The translations under genes and the position numbers were made by a program. Shown here one piece after another: positions 55,434 through 63,718 of a stretch of DNA of 64,000 nt (positions are counted from its first letter, which is position 1; every line of letters starts with the position of its first letter). The stretch comes from Lachnospiraceae bacterium UBA7196 (GTDB taxonomy: Bacteria; Bacillota; Clostridia; Lachnospirales; Lachnospiraceae): positions 206,972 through 270,971 of the forward strand of contig DKUU01000039.1 in the NCBI GenBank assembly GCA_002490835.1, in the 5' to 3' direction. The notes under the pieces are model-generated. The model made no database searches and was not told the origin of the DNA. It worked only from the letters and a program-made list of their open reading frames with translations.

Positions 55434-55931
55434 TCATTCTTCCTTCCAGCTCAGCCGATGCAGCGCTCCCTCTCGCTGCATCCCTGCAAATCCGGTCTGC
55501 CGCAGTGCCTCATACAATACGATTGCCACCGCGTTTGACAAATTTAACGACCGTATCTCCTCAAGCATCGGAATGCGGATACAGGTCTCCTTATTCTCTA
55601 CCAGAAGCTCTTCCGGTATCCCGGCGCTCTCCTTACCGAACATGATGTAATCACCCGGTGAAAAATCCGCCTCCGTATATAAGCGCTTTGCCTTCGTGGT
55701 GGCATACCAGATTTTCGCCCTGGGATTCTTTTCCCGAAATTCCTGCATATTCATATAGCGGGTGACGTTCAGTTGATCCCAGTAATCCATGCCCGCCCGC
55801 TTAATAGACTTCTCATCCAGATGAAATCCCAGCGGCTCAATCAAATGGAGCGCCGTACCCGTTGCCACACAGGTACGGCCAATATTCCCCGTATTCGCCG
55901 GAATCTCCGGCTGATGTAAGACTATGTTCAT
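55434..55931 (-). CDS. trmL: tRNA (cytidine/uridine-34 2'-O)-methyltransferase, SPOUT family
   Basis: The 165-residue protein is of usual TrmL length and carries the SPOUT knot motifs: PEIPANTGNIGRTC at the N-terminus, MFGKESAGIP, and IRSLNLSNAVAIVLYEALRQ at the C-terminus. TrmL methylates the ribose at the wobble base of tRNA-Leu isoacceptors. It is the last gene of a leftward run with the aminotransferase upstream (8 bp apart) and is followed by a strong terminator. The C-terminal GALHRLSWKEE is slightly longer than in E. coli. Confidence 0.92.
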   Translation of the reverse strand: MNIVLHQPEIPANTGNIGRTCVATGTALHLIEPLGFHLDEKSIKRAGMDYWDQLNVTRYMNMQEFREKNPRAKIWYATTKAKRLYTEADFSPGDYIMFGKESAGIPEELLVENKETCIRIPMLEEIRSLNLSNAVAIVLYEALRQTGFAGMQREGALHRLSWKEE

Positions 55932-55939
55932 TGTTTTCC

Positions 55940-57109
55940 CTATTTGTGCTCTCTGAGTCTTTGGATAAACGCCCCTATCTTCCCGATCGCCAATTTCAGA
56001 TTCTCCAGAGAGTAAGCATAAGAGATTCGCAAGAATCCTTCCCCGCAGTCCCCAAAAGCTGTTCCGGGCACTACCGCCACTTTCTCCTCCTCCAAAAGCC
56101 GCTCCGCAAACTCCTCGCTGGTCAGGCCAAACTCCTTGATGCAGGGGAAGATATAAAACGCGCCAAACGGCTCAAAGCACTCCAGCTTCATCTCGCGGAA
56201 TGCGTTCATTAGATAGCGTCTCCTCTGATTGTATGCCGTACGCATCTCGGCTACGTCATCGTCCCCGTTCTTTAAGGCTTCCACCGCCGCGTACTGACTG
56301 GTGGTAGGTGCACACATGATCGCAAACTGGTGGAGCTTTAACATCTGCTCCAAAATCGGTCTGGGACCGCAGGCATAGCCCAGCCGCCAGCCCGTCATGG
56401 CAAACGCCTTAGAAAAGCCATTGATAAGGATGGTCCGCTCCTGCATCCCCTCGATCTGCGTGATGGACACATGCTTCTCCTTATAGGTAAGTTCCGCATA
56501 AATTTCATCAGACATGACAAGTATGTCATGTTCTCGGATTACCGCCGCGATCTCTTCCAGATCCTTTTTCTCCATAATAGCCCCTGTGGGGTTATTGGGG
56601 AAAGGCAGCACCAAAAGTTTGGTCTTGTCCGTGATTGCATCCTCCAGCTCTTTCGCCGTCAGACGAAACTCATTCTCCGCCTTTAACTCGATGATCACCG
56701 GTACACCGCCCGCCATGATCGCACAGGGTTCATAGGACACGAAGCTAGGCTGCGGGATCAATATTTCATCTCCCGGATTTATGACTGCGCGCATCCCGAC
56801 GTCGATCGCCTCGGAACCGCCGACCGTCACCAGCACCTCATGTACCGGATCGTATTTGACGCCCTGCTTTCTCTCCGTGTATTTACAAATTTCCTCTTTC
56901 AGCTCTTTCAGGCCGGCATTCGAAGTATAGAAGGTGCGTCCCTTTTCCAAAGAATAGATACCCTCGTCCCGGATATGCCACGGCGTATCGAAATCAGGCT
57001 CGCCCACACCCAGCGAGATCGCGTCATCCATTTCGCTGACCAGATCGAAAAATTTCCGGATACCCGAAGGCTTCAGGCCGACAGCCTGCTTTGATAACAT
57101 ATCTTTCAC
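55940..57109 (-). CDS. PLP-dependent aminotransferase class I
   Basis: The 389-residue enzyme is of class I/II fold with the pyridoxal lysine in NGFSKAFAMTGWRLGYACG (about 233-251). LPFPNNPTGAIM holds the substrate/cofactor Asn and LRISYAYSLENL the C-terminal substrate-binding Arg. It resembles bacterial aromatic/aspartate-type aminotransferases of clostridia. Its start overlaps the Lrp/AsnC regulator stop by 4 bp (ATGA), so the regulator likely controls it in response to an amino acid. The exact amino acid is not known. Confidence 0.88.
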   Translation of the reverse strand: MKDMLSKQAVGLKPSGIRKFFDLVSEMDDAISLGVGEPDFDTPWHIRDEGIYSLEKGRTFYTSNAGLKELKEEICKYTERKQGVKYDPVHEVLVTVGGSEAIDVGMRAVINPGDEILIPQPSFVSYEPCAIMAGGVPVIIELKAENEFRLTAKELEDAITDKTKLLVLPFPNNPTGAIMEKKDLEEIAAVIREHDILVMSDEIYAELTYKEKHVSITQIEGMQERTILINGFSKAFAMTGWRLGYACGPRPILEQMLKLHQFAIMCAPTTSQYAAVEALKNGDDDVAEMRTAYNQRRRYLMNAFREMKLECFEPFGAFYIFPCIKEFGLTSEEFAERLLEEEKVAVVPGTAFGDCGEGFLRISYAYSLENLKLAIGKIGAFIQRLREHK

Positions 57110-57588
57110 GGTGTCACCTTCTCTCTGGTATCTTCGTATTTCTTCGCTAATATCGTCCCATGGTCTTTATATTTTTTGAGAATAAAATGCGTTGCCGTAC
57201 TTAAAACGGATTCCAGCGTAGAAAGCTTATCGGATACAAAGCCGGAAATCGCCTTCAGGGACTTTCCTTCCAGCGTGACAAGCAGGTCATAGCCGCCGGA
57301 GATCAGGTAAACAGACGTCACTTCGGGGTATTTATAGATGCGCTCCGCAATGTTATCAAATCCCTGTCCTCTCTGGGGCGTTACCCGCACCTCGATCAAA
57401 GCGGAGACCTTCTCAATCGAAGTCTTTTCCCAGTCGATCATCGTGTGATACCCGCAAATGATCCCCTCATCTTCCAACGCCTGCAGCTCATTCACGACAT
57501 CGATCTCTTCCGCTCCAAGGATCACCGCCAGCTCTTTTAAGTCGATGCGGCTGTTCCTTTCTATGATTGCTAATAATTCCTCTCGCAT
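57106..57588 (-). CDS. Lrp/AsnC-family regulator
   Basis: The 160-residue protein has an N-terminal helix-turn-helix (residues about 5-55, with RIDLKELAVILGAEEIDVVN) and an AsnC/RAM ligand-binding domain (about 65-150, with VYLISGGYDLLVTLEGKSL). Such proteins form rings and respond to amino acids. A GAGGAGG site precedes the ATG. The aminotransferase overlaps its end by 4 bp, so an amino-acid-sensing role over that enzyme is likely. Confidence 0.9.
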   Translation of the reverse strand: MREELLAIIERNSRIDLKELAVILGAEEIDVVNELQALEDEGIICGYHTMIDWEKTSIEKVSALIEVRVTPQRGQGFDNIAERIYKYPEVTSVYLISGGYDLLVTLEGKSLKAISGFVSDKLSTLESVLSTATHFILKKYKDHGTILAKKYEDTREKVTP

Positions 57589-57611
57589 TTTTCTTTTCCT
57601 CCTCTACTATT

Positions 57612-58202
57612 TTAATCTCTTGGCTTATTCAGATAACTTTTCCTGCCCTGATTATAAAGCACTCTCTCCTTCCCCCGCGTCGTCCTGCCGATCACCGCCG
57701 CCATAATCCCCTCCCGCGCAAGCGCCGCTACGAGGGTATTCCCATTCTCAGCCGTCATCAGCAGACATCCGCCTGATGAGAGTTCATAGGGATTTTCTCC
57801 AAAAAACTCACAGATCTCAATGGTTTCCTGCCGCACGGGAATCCTTCTTAAATCTGCTTCCAGTCCGACGCCGGCTTCCTGCGCCATCTCCCAAAGCCCT
57901 GTCAAAATCCCGCTCTGAGACAGGCTGCGTATGCCGCCGACGCCGGACTTCATGGCGGTAGCGGCCTCCGGTATGACCGACAGGTACCGGTCGAACGCGG
58001 CGGCTTCATCGATCATGCGCGCAGGGAACCGTTCCAAAAGCCGTTCTCTGTGCTGCGCCGCCAGCCGCACCGTTCCCTCCAGCGCGATCCACTTGCTTGC
58101 CACGATATCCTGATCCGCACACGCACAAACGGCGCAGACTTCCCCCAGTCCCGCGCCGCCTTGCACCTCTTCTTTATCGGGTTTATCGTTTACCTGTCTC
58201 AT
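57612..58202 (-). CDS. AIR synthase-related C-terminal domain protein, stand-alone
   Basis: This 196-residue protein resembles only the C-terminal half of the PurM/HypE/ThiL superfamily. After about 80 residues it has GVGGIRSLSQSGILTGLWEM, EADLRRIPVRQETIEICEFFG, and LSSGGCLLMTAENGNTLVAAL. The N-terminal ATP-binding half is missing and replaced by a short leader with CAVCACADQD. It begins the leftward run that continues with the Lrp regulator 23 bp later. Possible roles include binding a nucleotide or being a partner of an unlinked N-domain protein. Function unknown. Confidence 0.7.
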   Translation of the reverse strand: MRQVNDKPDKEEVQGGAGLGEVCAVCACADQDIVASKWIALEGTVRLAAQHRERLLERFPARMIDEAAAFDRYLSVIPEAATAMKSGVGGIRSLSQSGILTGLWEMAQEAGVGLEADLRRIPVRQETIEICEFFGENPYELSSGGCLLMTAENGNTLVAALAREGIMAAVIGRTTRGKERVLYNQGRKSYLNKPRD

Positions 58203-58264
58203 AGTTCATGCCTTATTCATTATAGTGACTATATTACCATCCTGTGTTAACTGTTAAGACCGTG

Positions 58265-59782
58265 TTATTCTGCGGGCGGAGGCGGTGCCTGTTCCGGTGG
58301 GGGCGCTTGTTCCGGCTGCTGTGCCTGCGCTGCTGCCGCTGCCGCTTCTGCCGCTGCGCGGAAAGAACCTGCCACTGCCTTTACCTGATCCACGCTGTTG
58401 GTTGCTACGGCTGCCATGATCGTATTGTAGGCATTGGGATCCTCAGTCGCCACTCCCACGGTCGCGCTTCTGGGCGCTTTCATGTAGGAGCTGCTGTTGA
58501 TCTGCTCACGGCTGACCTCCACGCCGTTCTCTTTCACGATCTTCCAAAGCTTCGCTTTATATCCGATATGGGCGGATTGTACGCTGCAAAAGCCTATGGG
58601 CATCGACTCATCTACATAAATCACTTCCGAGTCCGGCTCGATCCGCTCGATCACTTCGCTCTCGTAGCTCACTTCCCGGCCGCTGTCTCTTGTCTCCACC
58701 CCGTAAATCGTAAAAGTGATCTGTTTCTCCGGTGTCGTATATCCTTCTATATAAATAGGATAGTCCAAATTGTTCTTAAATTTAAAGTCCTTACCTGAGG
58801 ATTCCGCGATCGCCGCGTCCGCGGAAGGCTCCACATAGGTGACGATCATGGAATGATTATAACGCTCTACCACCTCAAGCTCCGCCAAGAGCACGGCGTT
58901 GTAGAGGGTAGTGGACACCTGACAGATACCGCCGCCCAAACTGTCAACCACCTGCCCGTTCAAATAAGACGCTGCCATATAATAGCCGTTATCCTCGGAA
59001 AACGGTGTGATCGATTCAAGCGCCGAAATCTCGTCTCCCGGATACATGGTGATCCCATTTAACAGTCTGCAGCCGTTTGCCACATTTGCGCTTCTGGCCC
59101 CGCCGGACGTGGAATAACTGGTGGTAAAAGTCCCCAGTACATCCCTCACTTTCGCCAGATCTTCCGCCGTACCCTGCGGCTCGTCTACTTTGACCGTCAG
59201 CTCGACATCGCAGGCCTCGCCGGTCCAATCGCCTGTCAAATGCTCATAAACGGAATCGACAGACGCTTCCGTATCGATCACTCTGCCGGTCTGTCCCTCT
59301 GTGACCGAAAAACCCTCCTCCGTCTTTGTCAGGGTAGCGTTCACAGCCTCCTGATTATACTGGCCGGCGTTCTCTTCGATCAGCGAACGGATCATTCCCT
59401 TATCAAAGTCAAATTTGACGCGATAGACCTTATTTTTATATTGCAGATCCCGCAGTTCCTTATAGCAGCTCAAAATATCGCCGTCCCTGCCAAAGCCTGC
59501 GGCTTCCTCCAGAATCTCGTCGTTGCCCCACTTCAGTCCCAGCTGTGCCGCGGTGGCCTGAAATTCGCCCACATCACTTACATGGAGCGTGACCTGCGCC
59601 TCGCCAAAACCCGCAACATAACTCTCGATCTCCTGTCTGGCCTGACTCTTTGTCATACCTGACAGATCGATGTCCTCCACGTAAATTCCGGATTCAATTT
59701 TTCCCTCTTCCGCCCGCACCGGTACAACGACCAATGCCGCCGCAGCAAAGCCTGCAAAAACCGCTAGCAAAACCCTTTTCAT
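58265..59782 (-). CDS. VanW-family secreted protein
   Basis: The 505-residue product has a signal peptide (residues 1-24, VRAEEG) and peptidoglycan-binding-4-like domains at about 40-210. A VanW domain spans about 220-365, with NGITMYPGDEISALESITPF, then SLGGGICQVSTTLYNA and YNHSMIVTYVEPSADAAI. A C-terminal region follows with an Ala-rich, then Gln/Pro-rich tail (about 465-505, PEQAPPPEQAPPPPAE). VanW domains occur in cell-wall proteins of Firmicutes, function poorly defined. A GGAG site precedes the ATG. There is no wall-sorting motif, so it is probably secreted or wall-associated. Confidence 0.85.
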   Translation of the reverse strand: MKRVLLAVFAGFAAAALVVVPVRAEEGKIESGIYVEDIDLSGMTKSQARQEIESYVAGFGEAQVTLHVSDVGEFQATAAQLGLKWGNDEILEEAAGFGRDGDILSCYKELRDLQYKNKVYRVKFDFDKGMIRSLIEENAGQYNQEAVNATLTKTEEGFSVTEGQTGRVIDTEASVDSVYEHLTGDWTGEACDVELTVKVDEPQGTAEDLAKVRDVLGTFTTSYSTSGGARSANVANGCRLLNGITMYPGDEISALESITPFSEDNGYYMAASYLNGQVVDSLGGGICQVSTTLYNAVLLAELEVVERYNHSMIVTYVEPSADAAIAESSGKDFKFKNNLDYPIYIEGYTTPEKQITFTIYGVETRDSGREVSYESEVIERIEPDSEVIYVDESMPIGFCSVQSAHIGYKAKLWKIVKENGVEVSREQINSSSYMKAPRSATVGVATEDPNAYNTIMAAVATNSVDQVKAVAGSFRAAAEAAAAAAQAQQPEQAPPPEQAPPPPAE

Positions 59783-59834
59783 AATTTTCTCCGCGCTTTA
59801 CTCTGTGACAAATTGCCTGCCCGAAAAATCTGTG

Positions 59835-59942
59835 CTAGAATGAATACAGCGCAGAGGCGAACATCGGGATGAGCATTGCCAAAACCACGATAATAATGAT
59901 GATAGATGAAATGATCTTTTTTGTTCTCTTATTAAATTTCAT
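59835..59942 (-). CDS. 35-residue membrane microprotein
   Basis: The ATG at 59942 follows ACAGAGGTG and leads to a TAG at 59835-59837. The product (MKFNKRTKKIISS, then IIIIIVVLAMLIPMFASALY, ending SF) has a basic N-terminus and one strongly hydrophobic helix. It could be a single-span regulator of a membrane complex or a leader-like peptide. It sits 52 bp upstream of the VanW-family gene on the same strand, so they may be cotranscribed. The ribosome-binding site and typical membrane composition support a real gene. I do not know the family. Confidence 0.55.
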   Translation of the reverse strand: MKFNKRTKKIISSIIIIIVVLAMLIPMFASALYSF

Positions 59943-60037
59943 ACGAACACCTCTGTAACCTCTTTTTTCTTAGGAAACGATCGTACGCCGCATAAGCTAT
60001 CTGCCGAAGCGAACCTTTTTATCTATAATTTTTTACA

Positions 60038-60043
60038 TATAAT
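60038..60043 (+). promoter_or_regulatory. Candidate -10 box before the 205-residue gene
   Basis: TATAAT at 60038-60043 lies about 38 bp before the ATG, but the -35 position holds only CTTTTT. Another TATAAT at 60024-60029 also lacks a good -35. An AAGGAA site precedes the ATG. Confidence 0.35.
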
Positions 60044-60080
60044 AAGTAAGGAATGTCATTTTGACATAAAGGAATTATAT

Positions 60081-60698
60081 ATGAATTTACTACTTTTTGC
60101 AAGCACCTTCGCACTGGGATTGGCCATCGCGCTCGCCTCCAAAAGAAACATCAAAAATAAGGAAGAAATCGAGCGGGAATTTTGGGAGCGGGAACGGGTC
60201 GCTAACAATACCCGCAGACAGCCGCTGGACGATCTGGCTTATATCAAACTGCCCATGGACATCTTCCCCATGGAGCTTTTACCCGATGTCCCCAGAGTAG
60301 AGGAGTACCGCCAGACCATTTTGTCATTGAGCGAACTCCCCATTGTCAATTTTACCGGTTTCACCAATACGGACCTTAAGCTCCGCTACGGCGCGCCAAA
60401 CATCAACCTCCTGACTGCATACGATCAAAGTTACACGCTTCTTGTGCGCACCCTGCAGCAATGGGCACAGGCGCTCTACGACGGCGGTTATCCCAAGGAA
60501 GCTTGTCAGCTTCTGGAATTTTCCGTCTCCACGGGTACGGACGTCAGCGCAACTTACCGCCTGTTGTGCAAAATTTATCAGGAACAGGGTACGCCTGAAA
60601 AGATCGCCGATCTTTACCCGATCGCGGAAACCTTAAACTCCGCCAACCAGAAACTCATTGTCGGTATTCTACAAGAAGCTGATGGATCTTCCGTGTAG
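60081..60698 (+). CDS. Membrane-anchored protein, unknown function
   Basis: The 205 residues begin with one membrane helix (about 3-20), a charged stretch, and a mostly helical cytoplasmic or extracytoplasmic domain. The C-terminal region (about 125-200) has TPR-like alternation, in SYTLLVRTLQQWAQALYDGG and SATYRLLCKIYQEQGTPEKI. I recognise no specific family. It converges with the exonuclease gene, and their 3' ends overlap by 44 bp. Coding looks real because of the AAGGAA ribosome-binding site and consistent helix pattern. Confidence 0.7.
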   Translation: MNLLLFASTFALGLAIALASKRNIKNKEEIEREFWERERVANNTRRQPLDDLAYIKLPMDIFPMELLPDVPRVEEYRQTILSLSELPIVNFTGFTNTDLKLRYGAPNINLLTAYDQSYTLLVRTLQQWAQALYDGGYPKEACQLLEFSVSTGTDVSATYRLLCKIYQEQGTPEKIADLYPIAETLNSANQKLIVGILQEADGSSV

Positions 60699-61371
60699 CT
60701 TCACTGCGGGTCAGGCTCTCAATCTCATAATCTACTACCAGTTTATGCTTGTCCAGTAATTTATATAACTGTTCTTTTTGCGAGATGGTAATCGGGCTGT
60801 CTTTTTTGATCGGATGGTGAAGCTGTCTTGGCACAAAGAGATTCTTCTCCCCCTCCGCTGCTTCTTTCTCATAAAAATCCGCCGCAAGCTTTCCATATAA
60901 AGCAGTTGTCGCGCGGGCATCGTCAAGCGCCCGGTGCGCTTTGTGGGGTATCCCGTAATGGGTACAGAGTGCGCCAAGGCTTCTGCTTTCTAATTCCTTT
61001 AAATATTTGCGCGCAATCTTTAACGTATCGATCCCCTGCCGTTCAAAGGTCAGCTGCTCAGCGGCCGCTGCCCTCTTCAGAAAAGCAAAATCAAAATGCA
61101 CGCTATGTCCCAAAAGAGGACGTTCACCCAGAAAATCCAAAAGCTCCGGCAGCACTTCCGATATTTTTTTCGCTCCCGTAAGCTGTTCGTCCCGAATCCC
61201 CGTCAGCTCCACGATCCTTTCCTCCAGTTCCCTCTCCGGATTCACAAGGCTCTCCCACTCGCCCGTGACCTCGCCTTTGTCAATCCGAATCGCACCGATC
61301 TCTATGATCTTATCCTTCTTCGGCTTCAGCCCCGTTGTTTCCACATCAATACATACAAACGTATCTGTCAT
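60655..61371 (-). CDS. DnaQ-like 3'-5' exonuclease (DEDDh)
   Basis: The ATG at 61371 follows GGGAGGG and gives 238 residues. Exonuclease motifs are intact: CIDVETTG (ExoI), GHSVHFDFAFL (ExoII) and HRALDDARAT (ExoIII, DEDDh His). Residues about 180-238 form a small C-terminal extension. The closest known relatives are the proofreading domain of PolC and stand-alone DnaQ-family nucleases. It stands alone and converges with the upstream hypothetical gene. The role is likely DNA repair or RNA trimming. Confidence 0.87.
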   Translation of the reverse strand: MTDTFVCIDVETTGLKPKKDKIIEIGAIRIDKGEVTGEWESLVNPERELEERIVELTGIRDEQLTGAKKISEVLPELLDFLGERPLLGHSVHFDFAFLKRAAAAEQLTFERQGIDTLKIARKYLKELESRSLGALCTHYGIPHKAHRALDDARATTALYGKLAADFYEKEAAEGEKNLFVPRQLHHPIKKDSPITISQKEQLYKLLDKHKLVVDYEIESLTRSEATRKIHQLLVEYRQ

Positions 61372-61510
61372 TATACCCTCCCGGCGGATCGCTTTCCTTT
61401 CGCTGCACAAAATTAACGCTCTCTAAAGTGTATTTTCATATACAGGTGTAAAATTTACGTATCCCATATTTTCCATATCTATGTCCAAACTGCGAAATAT
61501 TCACCACATC

Positions 61511-61548
61511 TTGTAGTTTGAGCTCCATTATTACAAAAAAAACTACAA
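61511..61548. repeat. Inverted repeat upstream of the XRE gene
   Basis: TTGTAGTTT (61511-61519) is repeated inverted as AAACTACAA (61540-61548), a perfect 9-bp pair with a 20-bp spacer. A further CTACAA follows at 61553-61558. It is about 95 bp before the XRE start and could be its operator or a hairpin. Confidence 0.5.
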
Positions 61549-61642
61549 TTTTCTACAAATTATTCTGTATAGCATATACTTATTAAAAATTAGAATAATA
61601 TGAATACCCAAAATGCACTAGAATATCAAAAAGGGATTACGA

Positions 61643-61996
61643 ATGAAGACAAGGATAAAGGAACTTCGATTGGAAAAAAAACTGACACAGCAGGCTCTTG
61701 CCAAACATCTGGGCATTAACCAGACCAGCCTGAGCAAGATTGAATGTGGGTCCAGTACGCCCGACGCATTGCTTCTGGTCGATTTATCGCGCTTCTTTCA
61801 TGTCACGACTGACTATATTCTATTGCTTTCTGAAGAACGTCTGACAGCAGACCATCTCTTAGAAAACAATTTGCATCATCTCAAGAAATACCAGCGTATC
61901 ATCACGATTTATCAGAGGATGAATCAGAAACAACAGGGGGATTGTTACAATTTTTTGTGCAGCATGCTGGGCGTAAACGATACATCCGGTACATAA
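61643..61996 (+). CDS. XRE-family transcriptional regulator
   Basis: The 117-residue protein has a Cro/C1-type helix-turn-helix at residues 5-58 (LRLEKKLTQQALAKHLGINQ, TSLSKIECGSSTPDALLLV). A short C-terminal helical segment probably serves dimerisation. It is preceded by GGGATTACGA. An inverted repeat lies upstream, consistent with autoregulation. There is no neighbouring toxin or phage gene, so targets are unknown. Confidence 0.85.
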   Translation: MKTRIKELRLEKKLTQQALAKHLGINQTSLSKIECGSSTPDALLLVDLSRFFHVTTDYILLLSEERLTADHLLENNLHHLKKYQRIITIYQRMNQKQQGDCYNFLCSMLGVNDTSGT

Positions 61997-62141
61997 GCTG
62001 CCGCTTCGTTAAGGTCATCATACCTTTCTGCAAATCTGTTTTCTCACACAGCACATCTATGCAGCGTGTCAGCGCCGTGATCATGCCAAAACCCATTTGC
62101 TGTCACATCTGCTCTCAGCGTCCTATCAGACGCTTCTTCGA

Positions 62142-62165
62142 AGGCGGGATATCATTATCCCGCCT
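62142..62165. terminator. Bidirectional hairpin between the XRE gene and galT
   Basis: AGGCGGGATA (62142-62151) pairs perfectly with TATCCCGCCT (62156-62165) around TCAT. Outer AGACG/CGTCT may extend it. It lies in the 200-bp gap between convergent genes. T-runs are weak on both sides. Confidence 0.6.
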
Positions 62166-62196
62166 CGTCTGTCGCTTCCTTTTCCTATTCTGCCCG

Positions 62197-63696
62197 TCAA
62201 AGAATCGCAAGAAATCTGTCAAATGCCGCCTGTCCCGCCTCGTCCCGTTTGTAAACGCCTGCGTCCTCCAGCACATCCATAAATACATTGCCGATCTCCT
62301 TGTGCAGGATCTCCCCGATTGTCTCACGCGTTACGTCCGGATACTTCGGCAAAAATTCCTCCACCCAGTCGGCATGCTTTTTAAGCTCCTCGTCTTTCCG
62401 GATGTCTGCGCCCGTAAGGATCGCTTCTGCAAGCCGCTCCATCTCGCCCTTTAATCTGGCGGGCAGCACGGCCAGCCCCATCACCTCAATCAGGCCGATA
62501 TTTTCCTTTTTGATATGGTGCAGTTTCGCATGGGGATGATACACGCCCAGCGGGTGTTCCTCCGTAGTGATGTTATTGCGAAGCACCAGATCCAGTTCAA
62601 ATTTATCGTCCCGTTTTCTGGCGATCGGCGTGATCGTATTGTGCGGTTCGCCATCCGTCTCGGCATAAACAAACGCCGCCTCGTCGGTATACCCCCGCCA
62701 TTTTTCCAATATCATGTCTGCAAGCGCCACCAGTCTGCCGGAATCCTCATGAGAGATACGAATCACGGACATGGGCCATTTCACCACGCCAGCTTCCACA
62801 TCCGTAAAGCCCTGCACCGTAAAGATACGCTCTACCGGCGCCTTCGCCATCGCAAACTCATAATGCCCGCCCTGAAAATGGTCGTGGCTTAAAATAGAAC
62901 CGCCAACAATGGGCAGATCCGCATTCGAGCCCACAAAATAATGCGGAAACTGCTTTACAAAATCAAACAATTTACAAAAGGTATCGTGTTCGATCTTCAT
63001 CGGGATATGCTGTGAGTTAAATACGATGCAATGCTCGTTATAATACACATACGGAGAATACTGGAATCCCCACTCGCTGCCGTTTATGGTGACGGGGATG
63101 ATCCTGTGATTCTGTCTCGCGGGATGGTTGATCCGGCCCGCATACCCCTCGTTCTCCCGGCAGAGAAGACATTTCGGATAGCCGCCCTGCTTGGCATTTT
63201 TTGCCGCCGCGATCGCTTTGGGGTCCTTTTCAGGTTTGGAAAGATTGATCGTGATATCCAGATCGCCGTACTGCGTCGCGGACACCCACTTCTGATCCTT
63301 CTTGATCCGATAGCGCCTGATATAATCCGTATCCTGACTCAGTTTGTAAAAATAATCGGTCGCTTCCTTCGGGTCTCTTGCATATTTTTCCCGAAATGTC
63401 CTGATGACCTCGCTGGGTCTTGGCGTAAGAAGACCCATGATCTTCGTATCAAAAAGATCCCGGTACACCACGCCGTTCTCCGCCATCAGGCCCTTCTCAT
63501 AAGCGTAATCCAACATCTCTCCAAGGACGGTTTCCAGCTCCTCTTCTCTCATTGTGACATCCGTGTCACTTTCTTCCAGATCGTCCAGTTGAAAAAATTC
63601 CAGCAGACGATTCGTCGTATAAATCTCATCTTCTTTTTCAATCAAACCCGTAAGCAGCCCATATTTTACTAACTTTTTAATATTTTGCTGTATCAT
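62197..63696 (-). CDS. galT: UDP-glucose-hexose-1-phosphate uridylyltransferase, class II
   Basis: The ATG at 63696 follows GAGGAG, giving 499 residues, typical of the Firmicute GalT2 family. The HIT-like active-site region (GSILSHDHFQGGHYEFAMA) and cofactor region PKCLLCRENEGYAGRINHPA are visible. The enzyme swaps galactose-1-phosphate and UDP-glucose in the Leloir pathway. It follows galK with 22 bp between and ends at a hairpin near 62150. The upstream mgl operon encodes the matching sugar uptake. Confidence 0.92.
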   Translation of the reverse strand: MIQQNIKKLVKYGLLTGLIEKEDEIYTTNRLLEFFQLDDLEESDTDVTMREEELETVLGEMLDYAYEKGLMAENGVVYRDLFDTKIMGLLTPRPSEVIRTFREKYARDPKEATDYFYKLSQDTDYIRRYRIKKDQKWVSATQYGDLDITINLSKPEKDPKAIAAAKNAKQGGYPKCLLCRENEGYAGRINHPARQNHRIIPVTINGSEWGFQYSPYVYYNEHCIVFNSQHIPMKIEHDTFCKLFDFVKQFPHYFVGSNADLPIVGGSILSHDHFQGGHYEFAMAKAPVERIFTVQGFTDVEAGVVKWPMSVIRISHEDSGRLVALADMILEKWRGYTDEAAFVYAETDGEPHNTITPIARKRDDKFELDLVLRNNITTEEHPLGVYHPHAKLHHIKKENIGLIEVMGLAVLPARLKGEMERLAEAILTGADIRKDEELKKHADWVEEFLPKYPDVTRETIGEILHKEIGNVFMDVLEDAGVYKRDEAGQAAFDRFLAIL

Positions 63697-63718
63697 TTTC
63701 TTCTCCTCAAAAACTTTT

